Source: Pirellulales bacterium (lineage in GTDB: Bacteria > Planctomycetota > Planctomycetia > Pirellulales > Lacipirellulaceae). Taken from it: DNA of 51,557 nt. The stretch spans positions 1 through 51,557 of the forward strand of contig JANQOF010000010.1 of assembly GCA_028279215.1 (NCBI GenBank), given 5' to 3'. Position 1 is the stretch's first letter; every line of letters starts with the position of its first letter. Both the position numbers and the translations under genes were made by a program. Below are positions 43,798-51,557 of the stretch, one piece after another. The notes under the pieces were generated by a model. It was given only the letters and a program-made list of their open reading frames with translations, was not told the origin of the DNA and ran no database searches.

Positions 43798-45546
43798 CTA
43801 CTTGAAGAGTTGCCCGAACGGTGATTGACCAATCTCGGTATCGCTTCCTCTAGGGAGCAGCCCAGTGAGGATGTCGCCAGGCGCCTTTAGCTCTGCGTTG
43901 AGTTTTTGCTCGAACACGGCAAACTCTTGGTTGAGTTTGGCAACTTGGGCATCCACCTGTTGCTGACTCTCGGCTAGTAGCCGCTTCCGTTCAGCCAAGA
44001 TCAAATCGGTCGCCGCGCCATTGACTGCCGTGGCGATGGCCGTTCCCAACGTCGAATCTATGCCGAAGTCGGGCCGGTTGAGCGTGCCGCTGACCACCAC
44101 GGTGGTCTTCGCCTGATCGATGTTGGCGAAGCTCGCGGCGAGTGCTTGCTGCAATCTTCGTCCAAGCGAACCTCCTGCAACCGTGGGAGTCAGCACGATA
44201 CCCCGCTGGGCAATTTCGACTGAGCCAGTAATTTGGTCTTCGACGATCTTCAGATCGAGCGTGACGTCGGCGCGGCTGGGAGCAAGAGCCATTTGCAGCT
44301 TGCCTTGCTTTCCAAGCGATAGCTCAGGCACGAGCAGATCGCCAGTGCTGCAAGACACTGCGTCGCGTGGTGTGTTGGTCGTGCGATCGAACGTGGCCAA
44401 CAGTTGGAGAGGCAATCCCCCCTTAGTGGTCAACTCCAGCGTCGTAGGCTTAATGTGAAGCTCGGGTTGGTTAGTCCAATCGCGAACGACTCCCACCAGA
44501 TCGACTGCCTGTCCGCCAATCCGAGCCGTGCCGTCCAGCCGTACCCCTTTGACCAGTAAGCTCGGGTGTTGCTCGCAGTTGGCGAATACGATGTCTTCGC
44601 CACGGGCTGGCGGATCGGTGGCTACCTTACCGCGCGATGGGACGAACTTTCGAGCCCACCGGACCCAGCCCACTGCATCGCGGACCGGCTCGGTGATGTG
44701 CTCACCTAGTAGATAAGCCGAAAGCGCCTTGGCGTCGATACTGCCTAGCTCGAGATGCTCTCGAAAAATCTCTTCATCGTGCTTGCGGGCCGCGTCAATG
44801 GCCGCTCGATCGGCTGCCAGTTGATCAGGCAGTTGCACTAGTTCGCTTTGCAGATCCTCAACCTGCTTACGTAGTGCGGCAACTCGCTGCGGCACTTGAG
44901 TGAGAAACTCTGTATGCCGTAATGGATTCCGTTTGGCGGTCTGCACCTCTTGCTCAAGCGACTTGGCAGCGGATTGAATGTAGCGGGCCTGCTCCTCAAG
45001 CTGGCGATACTTCCGCGGCCAGCGCTGTCCAAGCTCCACAGCAAGACGCACTGATTGAAACTGCTGGTGGAGGTCGTCGGTGAGCCGCGATTCTAATCCA
45101 CTAAGCCATGCATCGGCGTACTGGTTCGCCACCGGCGCAACCCAAAGCGGTGCTGAAGCGTCGTCTCCGGTATGCGTCCTTGCCGGAAGGGCACCCGAGG
45201 TATCTCGCTCGGTACCGAATTGCAGCCCACTGACGACTCCATACTCGGCAACCAGCTTTTTGCGCAACAGTGCTGCGCTGTTGAGATCGACTTCGAAACG
45301 ATCGGCCTCGAACAAGTTTCGCATCGGGTCGTGTGGATTCGCCACGGCGATGTCCCGCACCAGCATTCGCGATTCGAGCAACGACGACTGCACGCGGCCG
45401 ATGTCCACCCTCGCCCCGACGGCCGCTTCACCACCCGCAACAAGGCCCCACTGCAGCAGATGGCCGCTGCCGACCTCGGTAGCCAGAAATACCACCACGA
45501 AGAGTAGAAGACGGGGCACGATGTAGCTGAAACGCAAGAATCGCAT
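43798..45546 (-). CDS. TIGR03545-type AsmA-like envelope protein
   Basis: This 582-residue protein has one N-terminal membrane helix (PRLLLFVVVFLATEV), then a stretch like the AsmA-family N-terminus: VGARVDIGRVQSSLLESRMLVRDIAVANPHDPMRNLFEADR. A coiled-coil middle (about 180-300, LEEQARYIQSAAKSLEQEVQ) is followed by beta-rich repeats to the end and a second coiled coil (KRLLAESQQQVDAQVAKLNQ). I recognise the architecture as TIGR03545, usually paired with TIGR03546. AsmA-type proteins may carry lipids between membranes. AAGGA supports ATG 45546; the open frame extends upstream over the partner gene and is not coding there. Confidence 0.85.
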   Translation of the reverse strand: MRFLRFSYIVPRLLLFVVVFLATEVGSGHLLQWGLVAGGEAAVGARVDIGRVQSSLLESRMLVRDIAVANPHDPMRNLFEADRFEVDLNSAALLRKKLVAEYGVVSGLQFGTERDTSGALPARTHTGDDASAPLWVAPVANQYADAWLSGLESRLTDDLHQQFQSVRLAVELGQRWPRKYRQLEEQARYIQSAAKSLEQEVQTAKRNPLRHTEFLTQVPQRVAALRKQVEDLQSELVQLPDQLAADRAAIDAARKHDEEIFREHLELGSIDAKALSAYLLGEHITEPVRDAVGWVRWARKFVPSRGKVATDPPARGEDIVFANCEQHPSLLVKGVRLDGTARIGGQAVDLVGVVRDWTNQPELHIKPTTLELTTKGGLPLQLLATFDRTTNTPRDAVSCSTGDLLVPELSLGKQGKLQMALAPSRADVTLDLKIVEDQITGSVEIAQRGIVLTPTVAGGSLGRRLQQALAASFANIDQAKTTVVVSGTLNRPDFGIDSTLGTAIATAVNGAATDLILAERKRLLAESQQQVDAQVAKLNQEFAVFEQKLNAELKAPGDILTGLLPRGSDTEIGQSPFGQLFK

Positions 45547-45566
45547 AGAATGAGGTTCCTTTTCCC

Positions 45567-46076
45567 CTAGCTGCCGAAGCGCGCAGCGATTTGAGCGCCG
45601 GCAACCGCCCGGCCGAGCCGGTAGCGGGTAATCCACCGCGCCAGCGGCGGACCGATGAACTCGAACGCCTGCCGACTTCCGTAGTAGCATGGGTAGGTGA
45701 TGTACAGGGCAAGCAGAAGCGACCCGATGGTCACCGTGTTGTGGAAACCAATGAACGGACCAAGCGGCAAGTCGTACAGCCACACGAAGAAGCTCTGCAG
45801 TGCCGGTTGGTGAAGCAGCTTGTCGCCGATCTTGTGAGTTAGCCCATCGCACCAAGGCGAAATGGTCGAGAAAATCGCCACTGCAAGCAAACCCGCCGAT
45901 CTATTCACCCGTACCGCGCATAACAGCACTGCCAGCGAGAATGCGATCAGGTTGCCCTTGGGCACCATTCCCAGCACCATGCCGATGGTGAATCCCCAAG
46001 CTACCTGTTGGGGTGAATCATTCGACACCAACGCATTGATGAGTTGACGCACTGGGTGGAGCAACAGCGAGAGCAT
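45567..46076 (-). CDS. TIGR03546/DUF2062-type membrane protein
   Basis: This 169-residue membrane protein has SPQQVAWGFTIGMVLGMVPKGNLIA, the DUF2062-like opening with a Gly/Pro-kinked helix, then three or four more hydrophobic helices (SLAVLLCAVRV, LLAVAIFSTISP, FIGFHNTVTIGSLLLALY). This is the pattern of TIGR03546, which accompanies TIGR03545. Its stop lies 20 bp before the start of the AsmA-like gene, so the two are one operon. Function is unknown; a joint role in moving lipids or envelope components is inference from the AsmA-like partner. Confidence 0.85.
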   Translation of the reverse strand: MLSLLLHPVRQLINALVSNDSPQQVAWGFTIGMVLGMVPKGNLIAFSLAVLLCAVRVNRSAGLLAVAIFSTISPWCDGLTHKIGDKLLHQPALQSFFVWLYDLPLGPFIGFHNTVTIGSLLLALYITYPCYYGSRQAFEFIGPPLARWITRYRLGRAVAGAQIAARFGS

Positions 46077-46231
46077 GACTGGGATCGCCTGCTAGCAGAA
46101 TCGACGGGTACGACAAGGCCAGCCGTACACAAAGACTGGTCCTCCTCCAACTTTGTCGGCGGACCGGTTGCACCAGCTTTAGCGATTGTGATGCTTGCCA
46201 TCCTGGGGCCATGAGAATGTCGACGGCACTT

Positions 46232-48499
46232 TCACTCGCCCGCTTTGGCCCCATCCCGCTCCTGCCGCAACTGCATCAGGTCGCGGAGGATGTTCTCAGC
46301 GTGAGGGCTGTTGGGATTCACCTCGTGCATCCGCTTCAGTGTCTCGACAGCACGGTCAAAGGCCTTCTCGTCCCCATTCTTGAACCGTTCCTGCTGTACC
46401 CGCGCTAACGTAATCGCCATGTGAATATCGCGCGGGGCCAGCTTGTGCGCCTCGGCCAGGATCGCCTCGGAATTCGCCAAGTCACCGACCAAGATATACA
46501 TCCTGCCTAAGTGGTAACGAGCCTCTGCACTATCAGGGACCAGTCCAATATCTCGTTTCAGCAGTTCAATCTCCTCGCGACGCAGCTTTTCGACTTCCTC
46601 ACCAACCTCCGCTGGTACGGCGCTAGCCTCAATTAGCAACTGCGCAAGCTCCGATCGTGGGCCGCTCAGGTACGGTTCCAGTCGCATGGCGGTACGCCAC
46701 TCGTCGGCCGATTTTGGCAGATTACCGGCACGGCGGGCCAACAGCGCCAATTGGATGTGAGCGTCCGCTCGGTCGTCGGCCAGATGAAGCTGGGTCTTGA
46801 ATTCATCGATTGCCGCCTCCAGCTTAAGTTTCGCTTCGCCTTCGAACGTACTGGGCGGTAGGTTAAGCAGCCGAACAGCTGCGGCGATGCGGACCGTTCG
46901 TATTGGGTCGGACAAGACCGGCACGGCGACTCCGAGCAATTTTTGCAGCGATTCGACCTGCACATTCGAGATCGCCGCGCGGCGAATCATTGCATCACTC
47001 GACGTCAGCGCGCTTTCGAGCGCCGTACGTGCTTCCGGAGAGCGGTACCGTGAAAGCAATTCACAGAGCGTCGCTTTGACTATGCCCGGAGTATTAGGGC
47101 GATTCAACGAGTCGATAATTTCAGTAAGTGCAGCAGGGTCGGCTTCGCGCCCGCCGGCAATCGCTTTGGCCCAATTCGGATCGTCTGGACGCTTCTCGCC
47201 GTACCATTCGACGATTTTGTCGGCCGCCCACTGGGCCGATTCATACGGCATGGTGTGACAGTTGTTGCATGCGTTGGGTGTGCCGATTGCTACGGACAGA
47301 TCAGGACGCGGCACGCGAATGCTATGATCGCGGCGCGGGTCTACCACCATATACGTGGTTTCTGGCATGTGGCACTCGACGCACGACGCCCCTAGCGTGC
47401 CTGGCTTGTGATGATGATGGGCTGGCGTGTCGTACTTCGCGGGCACATGGCATTGCGCGCATAAGGCGTTGCCTTCAAACTTGAGTTTCAACGAGTGCGG
47501 ATTGTGACAATCCGTGCATCGCACGCCTTCGCGATGCATGCGACTCTGCAAGAACGACCCATAGACGTACACTTCGTCGAGAATCTGCCCGTCCGCGTGG
47601 TACAAGCCGGGACTCAGTAGCGATACGTCATAATAGTTGGACAGCGGACGGCCCGGGCGAAAGTTGGGGTGTACTTCGGTGCGCCGCGAATGACACGGGG
47701 CGCAGCTTTCGAGTTGAGCGGTGGGGTCGAGCGACTTTAGCTTGGCCAAGCCGTTCCCATGCCGGCGATCCCAAAAAGGCGAATGGGCTTTGGCCAACTT
47801 CACGTGCAAACTACCAGGCCCGTGGCACGCTTCGCAACTGACGTCGATTTCCGAAAACGTCGTTTGGTAAGTGTTGGTATCGAGGTCGTAGTTCTTCTGC
47901 AGATTCGTGGAGTGGCATGAGGCGCACGTCGAGTTCCAGTTCTGTGCGATTCCGGTCCAGTGCGTGGGGTCGTCGGGCGCGAGCCGTACGTCGGTAGCGT
48001 CGGGCGGCGGCACGTAGAACCACTGTTTCTTGAGCGTGTCCCAGCTCACACGTAGCACTTGCACGCGCCCGTCTGGGAATTCCACCATGTACTGCTGCAG
48101 CGGATCGACGCCAAAGGTATACTTGATTTGATAATCGTGGTACGCGCCGTCTGGGCCTTCGGTATTCACCCAATACTCATCGCCACGCCGAAAAAACCGC
48201 GTTACTACACCTAGTCGCTCAAACTCGACGTCGTCGAAGTTGCCAAGCACAGCTTGTTCGGTGGCGAGCTCCATTGCCCGGTCGTGGTGCGACCCCTCGA
48301 ATTCACTGTGCTCGGCTTGGTGGCAATCGATGCATGCCGCTCTGCCAACATAGGTAGCATCGGCTAATGCGCTGGGCGACTCGGCCACAATCCAATCGAC
48401 CGACAGATACGCAACCGTGGCAGTCACCAAGAGCACAGCAGGGAGCCACCGCCAAAGGGCGCCTTGGCGCGAGAACCTTTGTTTGACATGCCACTTCAT
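46232..48499 (-). CDS. Eight-heme cytochrome c with HEAT and TPR repeats
   Basis: This 755-residue exported protein has an N-terminal membrane anchor or signal (WLPAVLLVTATVAYL) and eight CxxCH heme-binding motifs: CIDCH at 56-60, CASCH near 191, CEACH near 223, CAPCH near 266, CTDCH near 331, CAQCH near 350, CVECH near 376 and CNNCH near 414. The spacing resembles the doubled-CxxCH cytochrome c554/NrfA-like group. From about residue 480 there are HEAT-like repeats (ARTALESALTSSDAMIRRAAISNV), then TPRs (DADAHIQLALLARRAGN, PDSAEARYHLGRMY). The redox partner is unknown. It is 17 bp upstream of nothing else; the LamG-like gene precedes it closely, 17 bp away. Confidence 0.9.
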   Translation of the reverse strand: MKWHVKQRFSRQGALWRWLPAVLLVTATVAYLSVDWIVAESPSALADATYVGRAACIDCHQAEHSEFEGSHHDRAMELATEQAVLGNFDDVEFERLGVVTRFFRRGDEYWVNTEGPDGAYHDYQIKYTFGVDPLQQYMVEFPDGRVQVLRVSWDTLKKQWFYVPPPDATDVRLAPDDPTHWTGIAQNWNSTCASCHSTNLQKNYDLDTNTYQTTFSEIDVSCEACHGPGSLHVKLAKAHSPFWDRRHGNGLAKLKSLDPTAQLESCAPCHSRRTEVHPNFRPGRPLSNYYDVSLLSPGLYHADGQILDEVYVYGSFLQSRMHREGVRCTDCHNPHSLKLKFEGNALCAQCHVPAKYDTPAHHHHKPGTLGASCVECHMPETTYMVVDPRRDHSIRVPRPDLSVAIGTPNACNNCHTMPYESAQWAADKIVEWYGEKRPDDPNWAKAIAGGREADPAALTEIIDSLNRPNTPGIVKATLCELLSRYRSPEARTALESALTSSDAMIRRAAISNVQVESLQKLLGVAVPVLSDPIRTVRIAAAVRLLNLPPSTFEGEAKLKLEAAIDEFKTQLHLADDRADAHIQLALLARRAGNLPKSADEWRTAMRLEPYLSGPRSELAQLLIEASAVPAEVGEEVEKLRREEIELLKRDIGLVPDSAEARYHLGRMYILVGDLANSEAILAEAHKLAPRDIHMAITLARVQQERFKNGDEKAFDRAVETLKRMHEVNPNSPHAENILRDLMQLRQERDGAKAGE

Positions 48500-48516
48500 G
48501 AACAGGCCAGACTTCG

Positions 48517-49230
48517 CTACTCGGCAGGTGATGGAGAATCGTCCGACTTGGCCGCCACCGCCCGCAACTCGAAGTCGTCCCAGTCGGCAGTGTCGTCGAA
48601 CGAACCAACCCCCACTCGACCTACCGGAAACGTCTTGTCCTCGGCGGTGATACTTGGCTTGTCGAAGTCGTCAAAGAACACCTCGATGCTACCAGATTCG
48701 ACATTTCTGGCGAGTTTCACGCGGTGCCACTCATCGGTCCACGGCGTGCCCTCGGTGGTCGACGTCGAAATGGACTTGCGATCGGCACCGTTGACAACAA
48801 ACACTTGGTTGCTGTTGGCGTCTGTCTTCTTGCCAAGGTGTACGTAGTAGAAGTGCGCTGGGTCAACAAATCCGAAAAACAAACAGACATCCCGGTGGCC
48901 GTAGTCCTTCACTGTGCTTCGTACCGACACCGTTAACTCAAAGTCAGACACTTCCGGCTCTTTGACCAGTGCCACATGGTGCGGACTTCTATGCGGAGGG
49001 TCGTACGACGGTTTGCGAACCGATTGGCTCATCACCCGCCGATCGTCAACCACCGCGTACTGCCACGAATTCGGGTCCAACCACTCCCAGAAGTCGCGAT
49101 TCTCTTCAAAATCATCCATGATCGTGACCGAGAACTCATTGGGTTCGGCTTCCTGTGCGAACACCAAAGGTGTCGCGAAAGTCGAAGCGATTCCAGCGGA
49201 AACTGCCACAACCAGCGAGTTGCGTTTCAT
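48517..49230 (-). CDS. Exported LamG/concanavalin-like protein upstream of the cytochrome gene
   Basis: This 237-residue protein has a signal peptide (NSLVVAVSAGIASTFATPLVFA) and a single jelly-roll domain: FELTVSVRSTVKDYGHRDVCLFFGFVDPAHFYYVHLGKK, then HRVKLARNVESGSIEVFFDD and VGVGSFDDTADWDDFELRAV, the typical closing strands of planctomycete sugar-binding-like domains (DUF1080-like). It ends without a sorting signal. I use ATG 49230; the frame opens at 49362 without support. Only 17 bp separates it from the cytochrome gene, so the two are probably co-transcribed, which would place a carbohydrate-type domain next to a respiratory-type protein. Confidence 0.77.
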   Translation of the reverse strand: MKRNSLVVAVSAGIASTFATPLVFAQEAEPNEFSVTIMDDFEENRDFWEWLDPNSWQYAVVDDRRVMSQSVRKPSYDPPHRSPHHVALVKEPEVSDFELTVSVRSTVKDYGHRDVCLFFGFVDPAHFYYVHLGKKTDANSNQVFVVNGADRKSISTSTTEGTPWTDEWHRVKLARNVESGSIEVFFDDFDKPSITAEDKTFPVGRVGVGSFDDTADWDDFELRAVAAKSDDSPSPAE

Positions 49231-49389
49231 GGAGGTAACCTTTTCTGCATCCTTGTCGATAAAGATCTGAATACGAGTAGTATGTGCCCAGTCTACACGC
49301 AACGCTCCAACAAGGCGAACGTTTGCCGCCCCAAGTTCACCAGTTTCCAATGGTCCGACCAAAATGTGCTATCTATGATAGAGGCAACC

Positions 49390-50451
49390 ATGCAAACATT
49401 CCTGATTACTGGCGGGGCTGGATTCATCGGCAGTTGCCTGGTTCGGCAATTGGTCGCCCGCCGTGACGTCCAAGTCGTCAATCTTGATCTGCTGACCTAT
49501 GCTGGAAGCCGAGCTTCGCTTGAGGAGGTCCAAGACTGCCGATCCCACACGTTCGTCCAGGGCGACATCGCTGACGCACAGTGTGTTGCAAAACTGCTCG
49601 CCAAACACCAGCCAACCATCGTCGTTCACTTGGCCGCCGAATCGCACGTCGACCGTTCGATCGACTCGCCGCGCAGATTTGTCGAGACTAACATCGCCGG
49701 CACTTTTGCCCTACTGGAAGAAACCCACAACTACTGGCGGCGTTTGCCAGGCGACCGCCGCGACACGTTTCGATTCGTGCATGTCTCGACGGATGAAGTA
49801 TTCGGATCGCTGGGCGAAGAAGGCTTGTTTCACGAGCACTCGCCGTACACGCCCAATTCGCCATACGCCGCGTCGAAGGCCTCGTCCGACCATTTGGTGC
49901 GCGCGTACCATCGAACTTATGGCCTTCCAACCATCATCGCCAACAGTTCCAACAACTACGGCCCATACCAATTCCCAGAAAAACTGGTTCCGCTGATGAC
50001 GCTGGCCGCCCTGGACCGAAAGCCACTGCCGATCTACGGCAACGGCAGTCAGGTTCGCGACTGGCTGCACGTCGACGACCACGCTAAGGCGCTGCACCTC
50101 ATAGCTACCAAGGGTCGACCAGGCGAGGCGTACTGCGTCGGTGGTGACCGCCAGCAGACAAATCTCGAAGTGGTGTACGCGATATGCGACGCCGTCGATA
50201 AGCTGCACGGCAACGACGTGCATACGTGTCGAAAGCTGATCGACTTCGTTGCCGATCGCCCTGGTCACGACCAACGTTACGCCGTCGACTCATCCAAGAT
50301 TCACGAACAACTTGGTTGGCGACCAGCAGTTGAGTTTGCCATAGGTCTCGAAGAAACCGTCGGCTGGTACGCAGCCAACCGCAGTTGGGCCAGCGAAGTT
50401 ACGCAAGGCGTGTACTCCGGCGAACGACTTGGGCTGAGAGAATCTTTGTGA
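49390..50451 (+). CDS. rfbB: dTDP-glucose 4,6-dehydratase
   Basis: RfbB dehydrates dTDP-glucose to the 4-keto-6-deoxy sugar, the branch point for rhamnose and many other deoxysugars of surface polysaccharides. The 353-residue protein has the NAD loop ITGGAGFIGS, HLAAESHVDRSI, VSTDEVFGSLG (Thr-Asp-Glu catalytic triad region near 133), YAASKASSDHLVRAY (Tyr/Lys near 158) and NNYGPYQFPEKLVP. GAGG lies 5 bases before the ATG at 49390; the longer frame upstream runs into the divergent LamG-like gene and is noncoding. No rfbA, C or D gene follows in the window. Confidence 0.94.
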   Translation: MQTFLITGGAGFIGSCLVRQLVARRDVQVVNLDLLTYAGSRASLEEVQDCRSHTFVQGDIADAQCVAKLLAKHQPTIVVHLAAESHVDRSIDSPRRFVETNIAGTFALLEETHNYWRRLPGDRRDTFRFVHVSTDEVFGSLGEEGLFHEHSPYTPNSPYAASKASSDHLVRAYHRTYGLPTIIANSSNNYGPYQFPEKLVPLMTLAALDRKPLPIYGNGSQVRDWLHVDDHAKALHLIATKGRPGEAYCVGGDRQQTNLEVVYAICDAVDKLHGNDVHTCRKLIDFVADRPGHDQRYAVDSSKIHEQLGWRPAVEFAIGLEETVGWYAANRSWASEVTQGVYSGERLGLRESL

Positions 50452-50976
50452 TTCGTCTGCCCTTGGCCCAGGCGTTTGGCTGGGTTCTTAGGGAAGCGCT
50501 CACACCCCCGCGCCCGCACTCCGCCCGCAACCGGCACCACCGGAACTCGAAGGCGCCAATTCTCTGGCTACATAACGATTTTGTCCGAATTTGCTTTGCA
50601 GATGCTCCCAGCGATTTGGTAAACCGCTTCTTGTGGTGACTGCAATCACTCACTTCAACGTTGCGACGCGTCTTTGGTTCGGTCCTCGTAAATTAAGGAG
50701 AACGTATTTCCAACCGTGTCCATTCTAGTCTTTAGGATCTTGTTACTTCTCGTGAGGTGCGTTCGGAGTTGACCGTCCGGTCCCCGGCGGATTGCCGATC
50801 CCAATTACATGGCGACACTCGCAGCTTGGCGAGGTCGCGACGCCCACCGGGGCACAGGGATTTGCGGCAGTGGTTGAGGTCCGTGGAAGTCCATCGTCGA
50901 AGCGCACGGGACATGTACGACTAACCCCTAACCTACGAAAGGCAATTCCAATAATCGAAACTGAAACCCAAAATTG

Positions 50977-51022
50977 AAGCCCGCTTCGCGCCGGTGTTCT
51001 TGCGAAGCGGGCTTGTTTCGTT
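50977..51022 (+). terminator. Strong hairpin terminator in the gap after rfbB
   Basis: AAGCCCGCTTCGC (50977-50989) pairs with GCGAAGCGGGCTT (51002-51014), a 13-bp stem with a 12-base loop, followed by GTTTCGTTCTT. It is more than 500 bp after rfbB, so either the transcript is long or an unrecognised small RNA or gene lies before it. Confidence 0.7.
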
Positions 51023-51144
51023 CTTAGTCGTAACGTTGGCGATTGTGGATTTGCGGGCTCCATTCGCGCAGGGTAGATCGCCACGTCGATGCTCTTCTTG
51101 AGTTCTCCCCAAGAATCACTTGGCTAGACTTATCATTGAACCAA

Positions 51145-51180
51145 CAAAAAGCGGCCCGAACCAAGTGGGTCAGGGCCGCT
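51145..51180 (-). terminator. Rho-independent terminator for the Cys-rich gene
   Basis: On the minus strand AGCGGCCC and GGGCCGCT (51173-51180 and 51150-51157) form an 8-bp stem with a 15-base loop, followed by TTTTTG. It lies 67 bp after the stop of the cysteine-rich gene. Confidence 0.8.
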
Positions 51181-51246
51181 GTCGTTCATCTTTTGACCAA
51201 CCCCTCTTCCCTACAACAGAAGCGAGGCGTTTGCTAACACTCGGGT

Positions 51247-51557
51247 TCAACTACCGCAGTCGCAGCCTGCGGAAGTTCCGCAGTCGTCGCACCCAGGTTC
51301 GCAGCGTTTCACCTCTACAGGTACTTGCTGGCAAACCGTTCGAGGTACGCACCGCTTGACGGTGTACGGCACCTTGCGGCACACGGTCTTGTAGCAGGTG
51401 ACGGTCTTCTGGCAGCACTGCGGAACGCAGACGTTGTAGCAAACGGTCTTCGTGCGGCACTCGGGAACCATCTTGCAAACCTTGTAAGTGCAGGTCTTGC
51501 ACTCAGGAACCATCTTGCAGACCTTGTAGCAAACGGTCTTCGTGCGGCACTCAGGAA
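51247..51557 (-). CDS. Cysteine-rich repetitive YTV-type envelope protein, 5' end cut off
   Basis: The visible part is about 102 residues, running to the window edge with no start codon required before it. The repeat is built from motifs of the form VPECRTKTVCYKVCK and KVPYTVKRCVPRTVCQQVPVEVKRC, with a Cys every 4-8 residues (about 21 in view) and the YTV signature known from Rhodopirellula cell-wall proteins. The tail is GCDDCGTSAGCDCGS. A 90-bp direct repeat (positions 51434 and 51524 start matching blocks) shows internal duplication. The full protein is probably much longer and disulfide-rich, contributing to the protein-based wall or outer surface. A terminator follows. Confidence 0.8.
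   Translation of the reverse strand, partial: PECRTKTVCYKVCKMVPECKTCTYKVCKMVPECRTKTVCYNVCVPQCCQKTVTCYKTVCRKVPYTVKRCVPRTVCQQVPVEVKRCEPGCDDCGTSAGCDCGS

Larger units (their letters stand above)
50452..51246. other. 795-bp gap after rfbB, with two terminators
   Basis: I find no supported gene. The open frame ending at 50977 abuts a terminator but has no start signal and no motif. The region holds a hairpin at 50977-51022 and another at 51145-51180. The DNA between them is ordinary mixed sequence. Confidence 0.45.

Noticed and set aside
50792-50977. 61-residue ORF ending at the terminator after rfbB
   Set aside because: TTG start without a ribosome site and no recognisable domain; noted only as a lead in the findings.
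1-51557. CRISPR array, rRNA or tRNA gene
   Set aside because: I found no regularly spaced direct repeats of CRISPR type and no cloverleaf-like sequence in the gaps; a tRNA could still be missed by eye.

Overview
The window is chromosomal DNA of a planctomycete, most likely of the order Pirellulales (Pirellulaceae or Lacipirellulaceae). The evidence is the combination of a DUF1559 pseudopilin ending in H-x9-DG, several PEP-CTERM exported proteins with dockerin-like calcium repeats, a cysteine-rich YTV-type envelope protein, ENPFASP-type small membrane proteins, a tetrahydromethanopterin (H4MPT) C1 enzyme, ole genes for long-chain olefins and a TIGR03545/TIGR03546-type pair. Genes lie densely on both strands. 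I see no rRNA, tRNA, CRISPR array, intact transposase or phage module.

Layout. 204-2265 (minus): TadE / vWA-TadG / TadE pilus-type operon, preceded by an exported papain-like protein (2365-3228). 3343-7652: a lipid-activation locus made of a 4'-phosphopantetheinyl transferase overlapping a type II thioesterase (minus) and, divergently, a fatty-acyl-AMP ligase fused to an acyl carrier domain. 7475-8176: a FlgH-like exported protein whose end is frame-shifted by a heptanucleotide repeat. 8452-9402: prs. 9503-18153: an island of exported proteins (two endonuclease/exonuclease/phosphatase-fold proteins, a DUF1559 pseudopilin, a LamG-like protein, a large dockerin protein). It sits between prs and rplY, which are neighbours in many bacteria.

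18283-22694 is the information-processing run rplY-pth-rpsF-ssb-rplI-dnaB, without rpsR. It is followed by a porin-like protein with a cysteine-rich head (22897-24303), PEP carboxylase (24706-27468, minus), a helix-turn-helix protein with a degenerate receiver domain, a small membrane protein, moaC, a polyprenyl diphosphate synthase, another membrane protein, miaA (minus), hisE-hisG and aspS (minus).

36382-49230 is almost entirely on the minus strand: oleD and oleC (olefin synthesis), a flotillin with an NfeD-like partner, a RimK-like ATP-grasp ligase with methenyl-H4MPT cyclohydrolase, an AsmA-like/DUF2062 pair, an eight-heme cytochrome c with TPRs and a LamG-like exported protein. rfbB (dTDP-glucose 4,6-dehydratase) runs divergently. 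The right edge cuts a repetitive Cys-rich YTV-like protein.

The most unusual signal is not a gene family. Short tandem repeats with a 7-bp period occur in at least four places (7701-7721, 19525-19587, 36387-36414, 42538-42565). They lie in intergenic gaps, at gene 3' ends and inside coding regions, where they change frames or add stray peptides. A separate 30-bp short-repeat-like insert lies in oleC. All functional assignments come from motifs and remembered family features; no database search was run.
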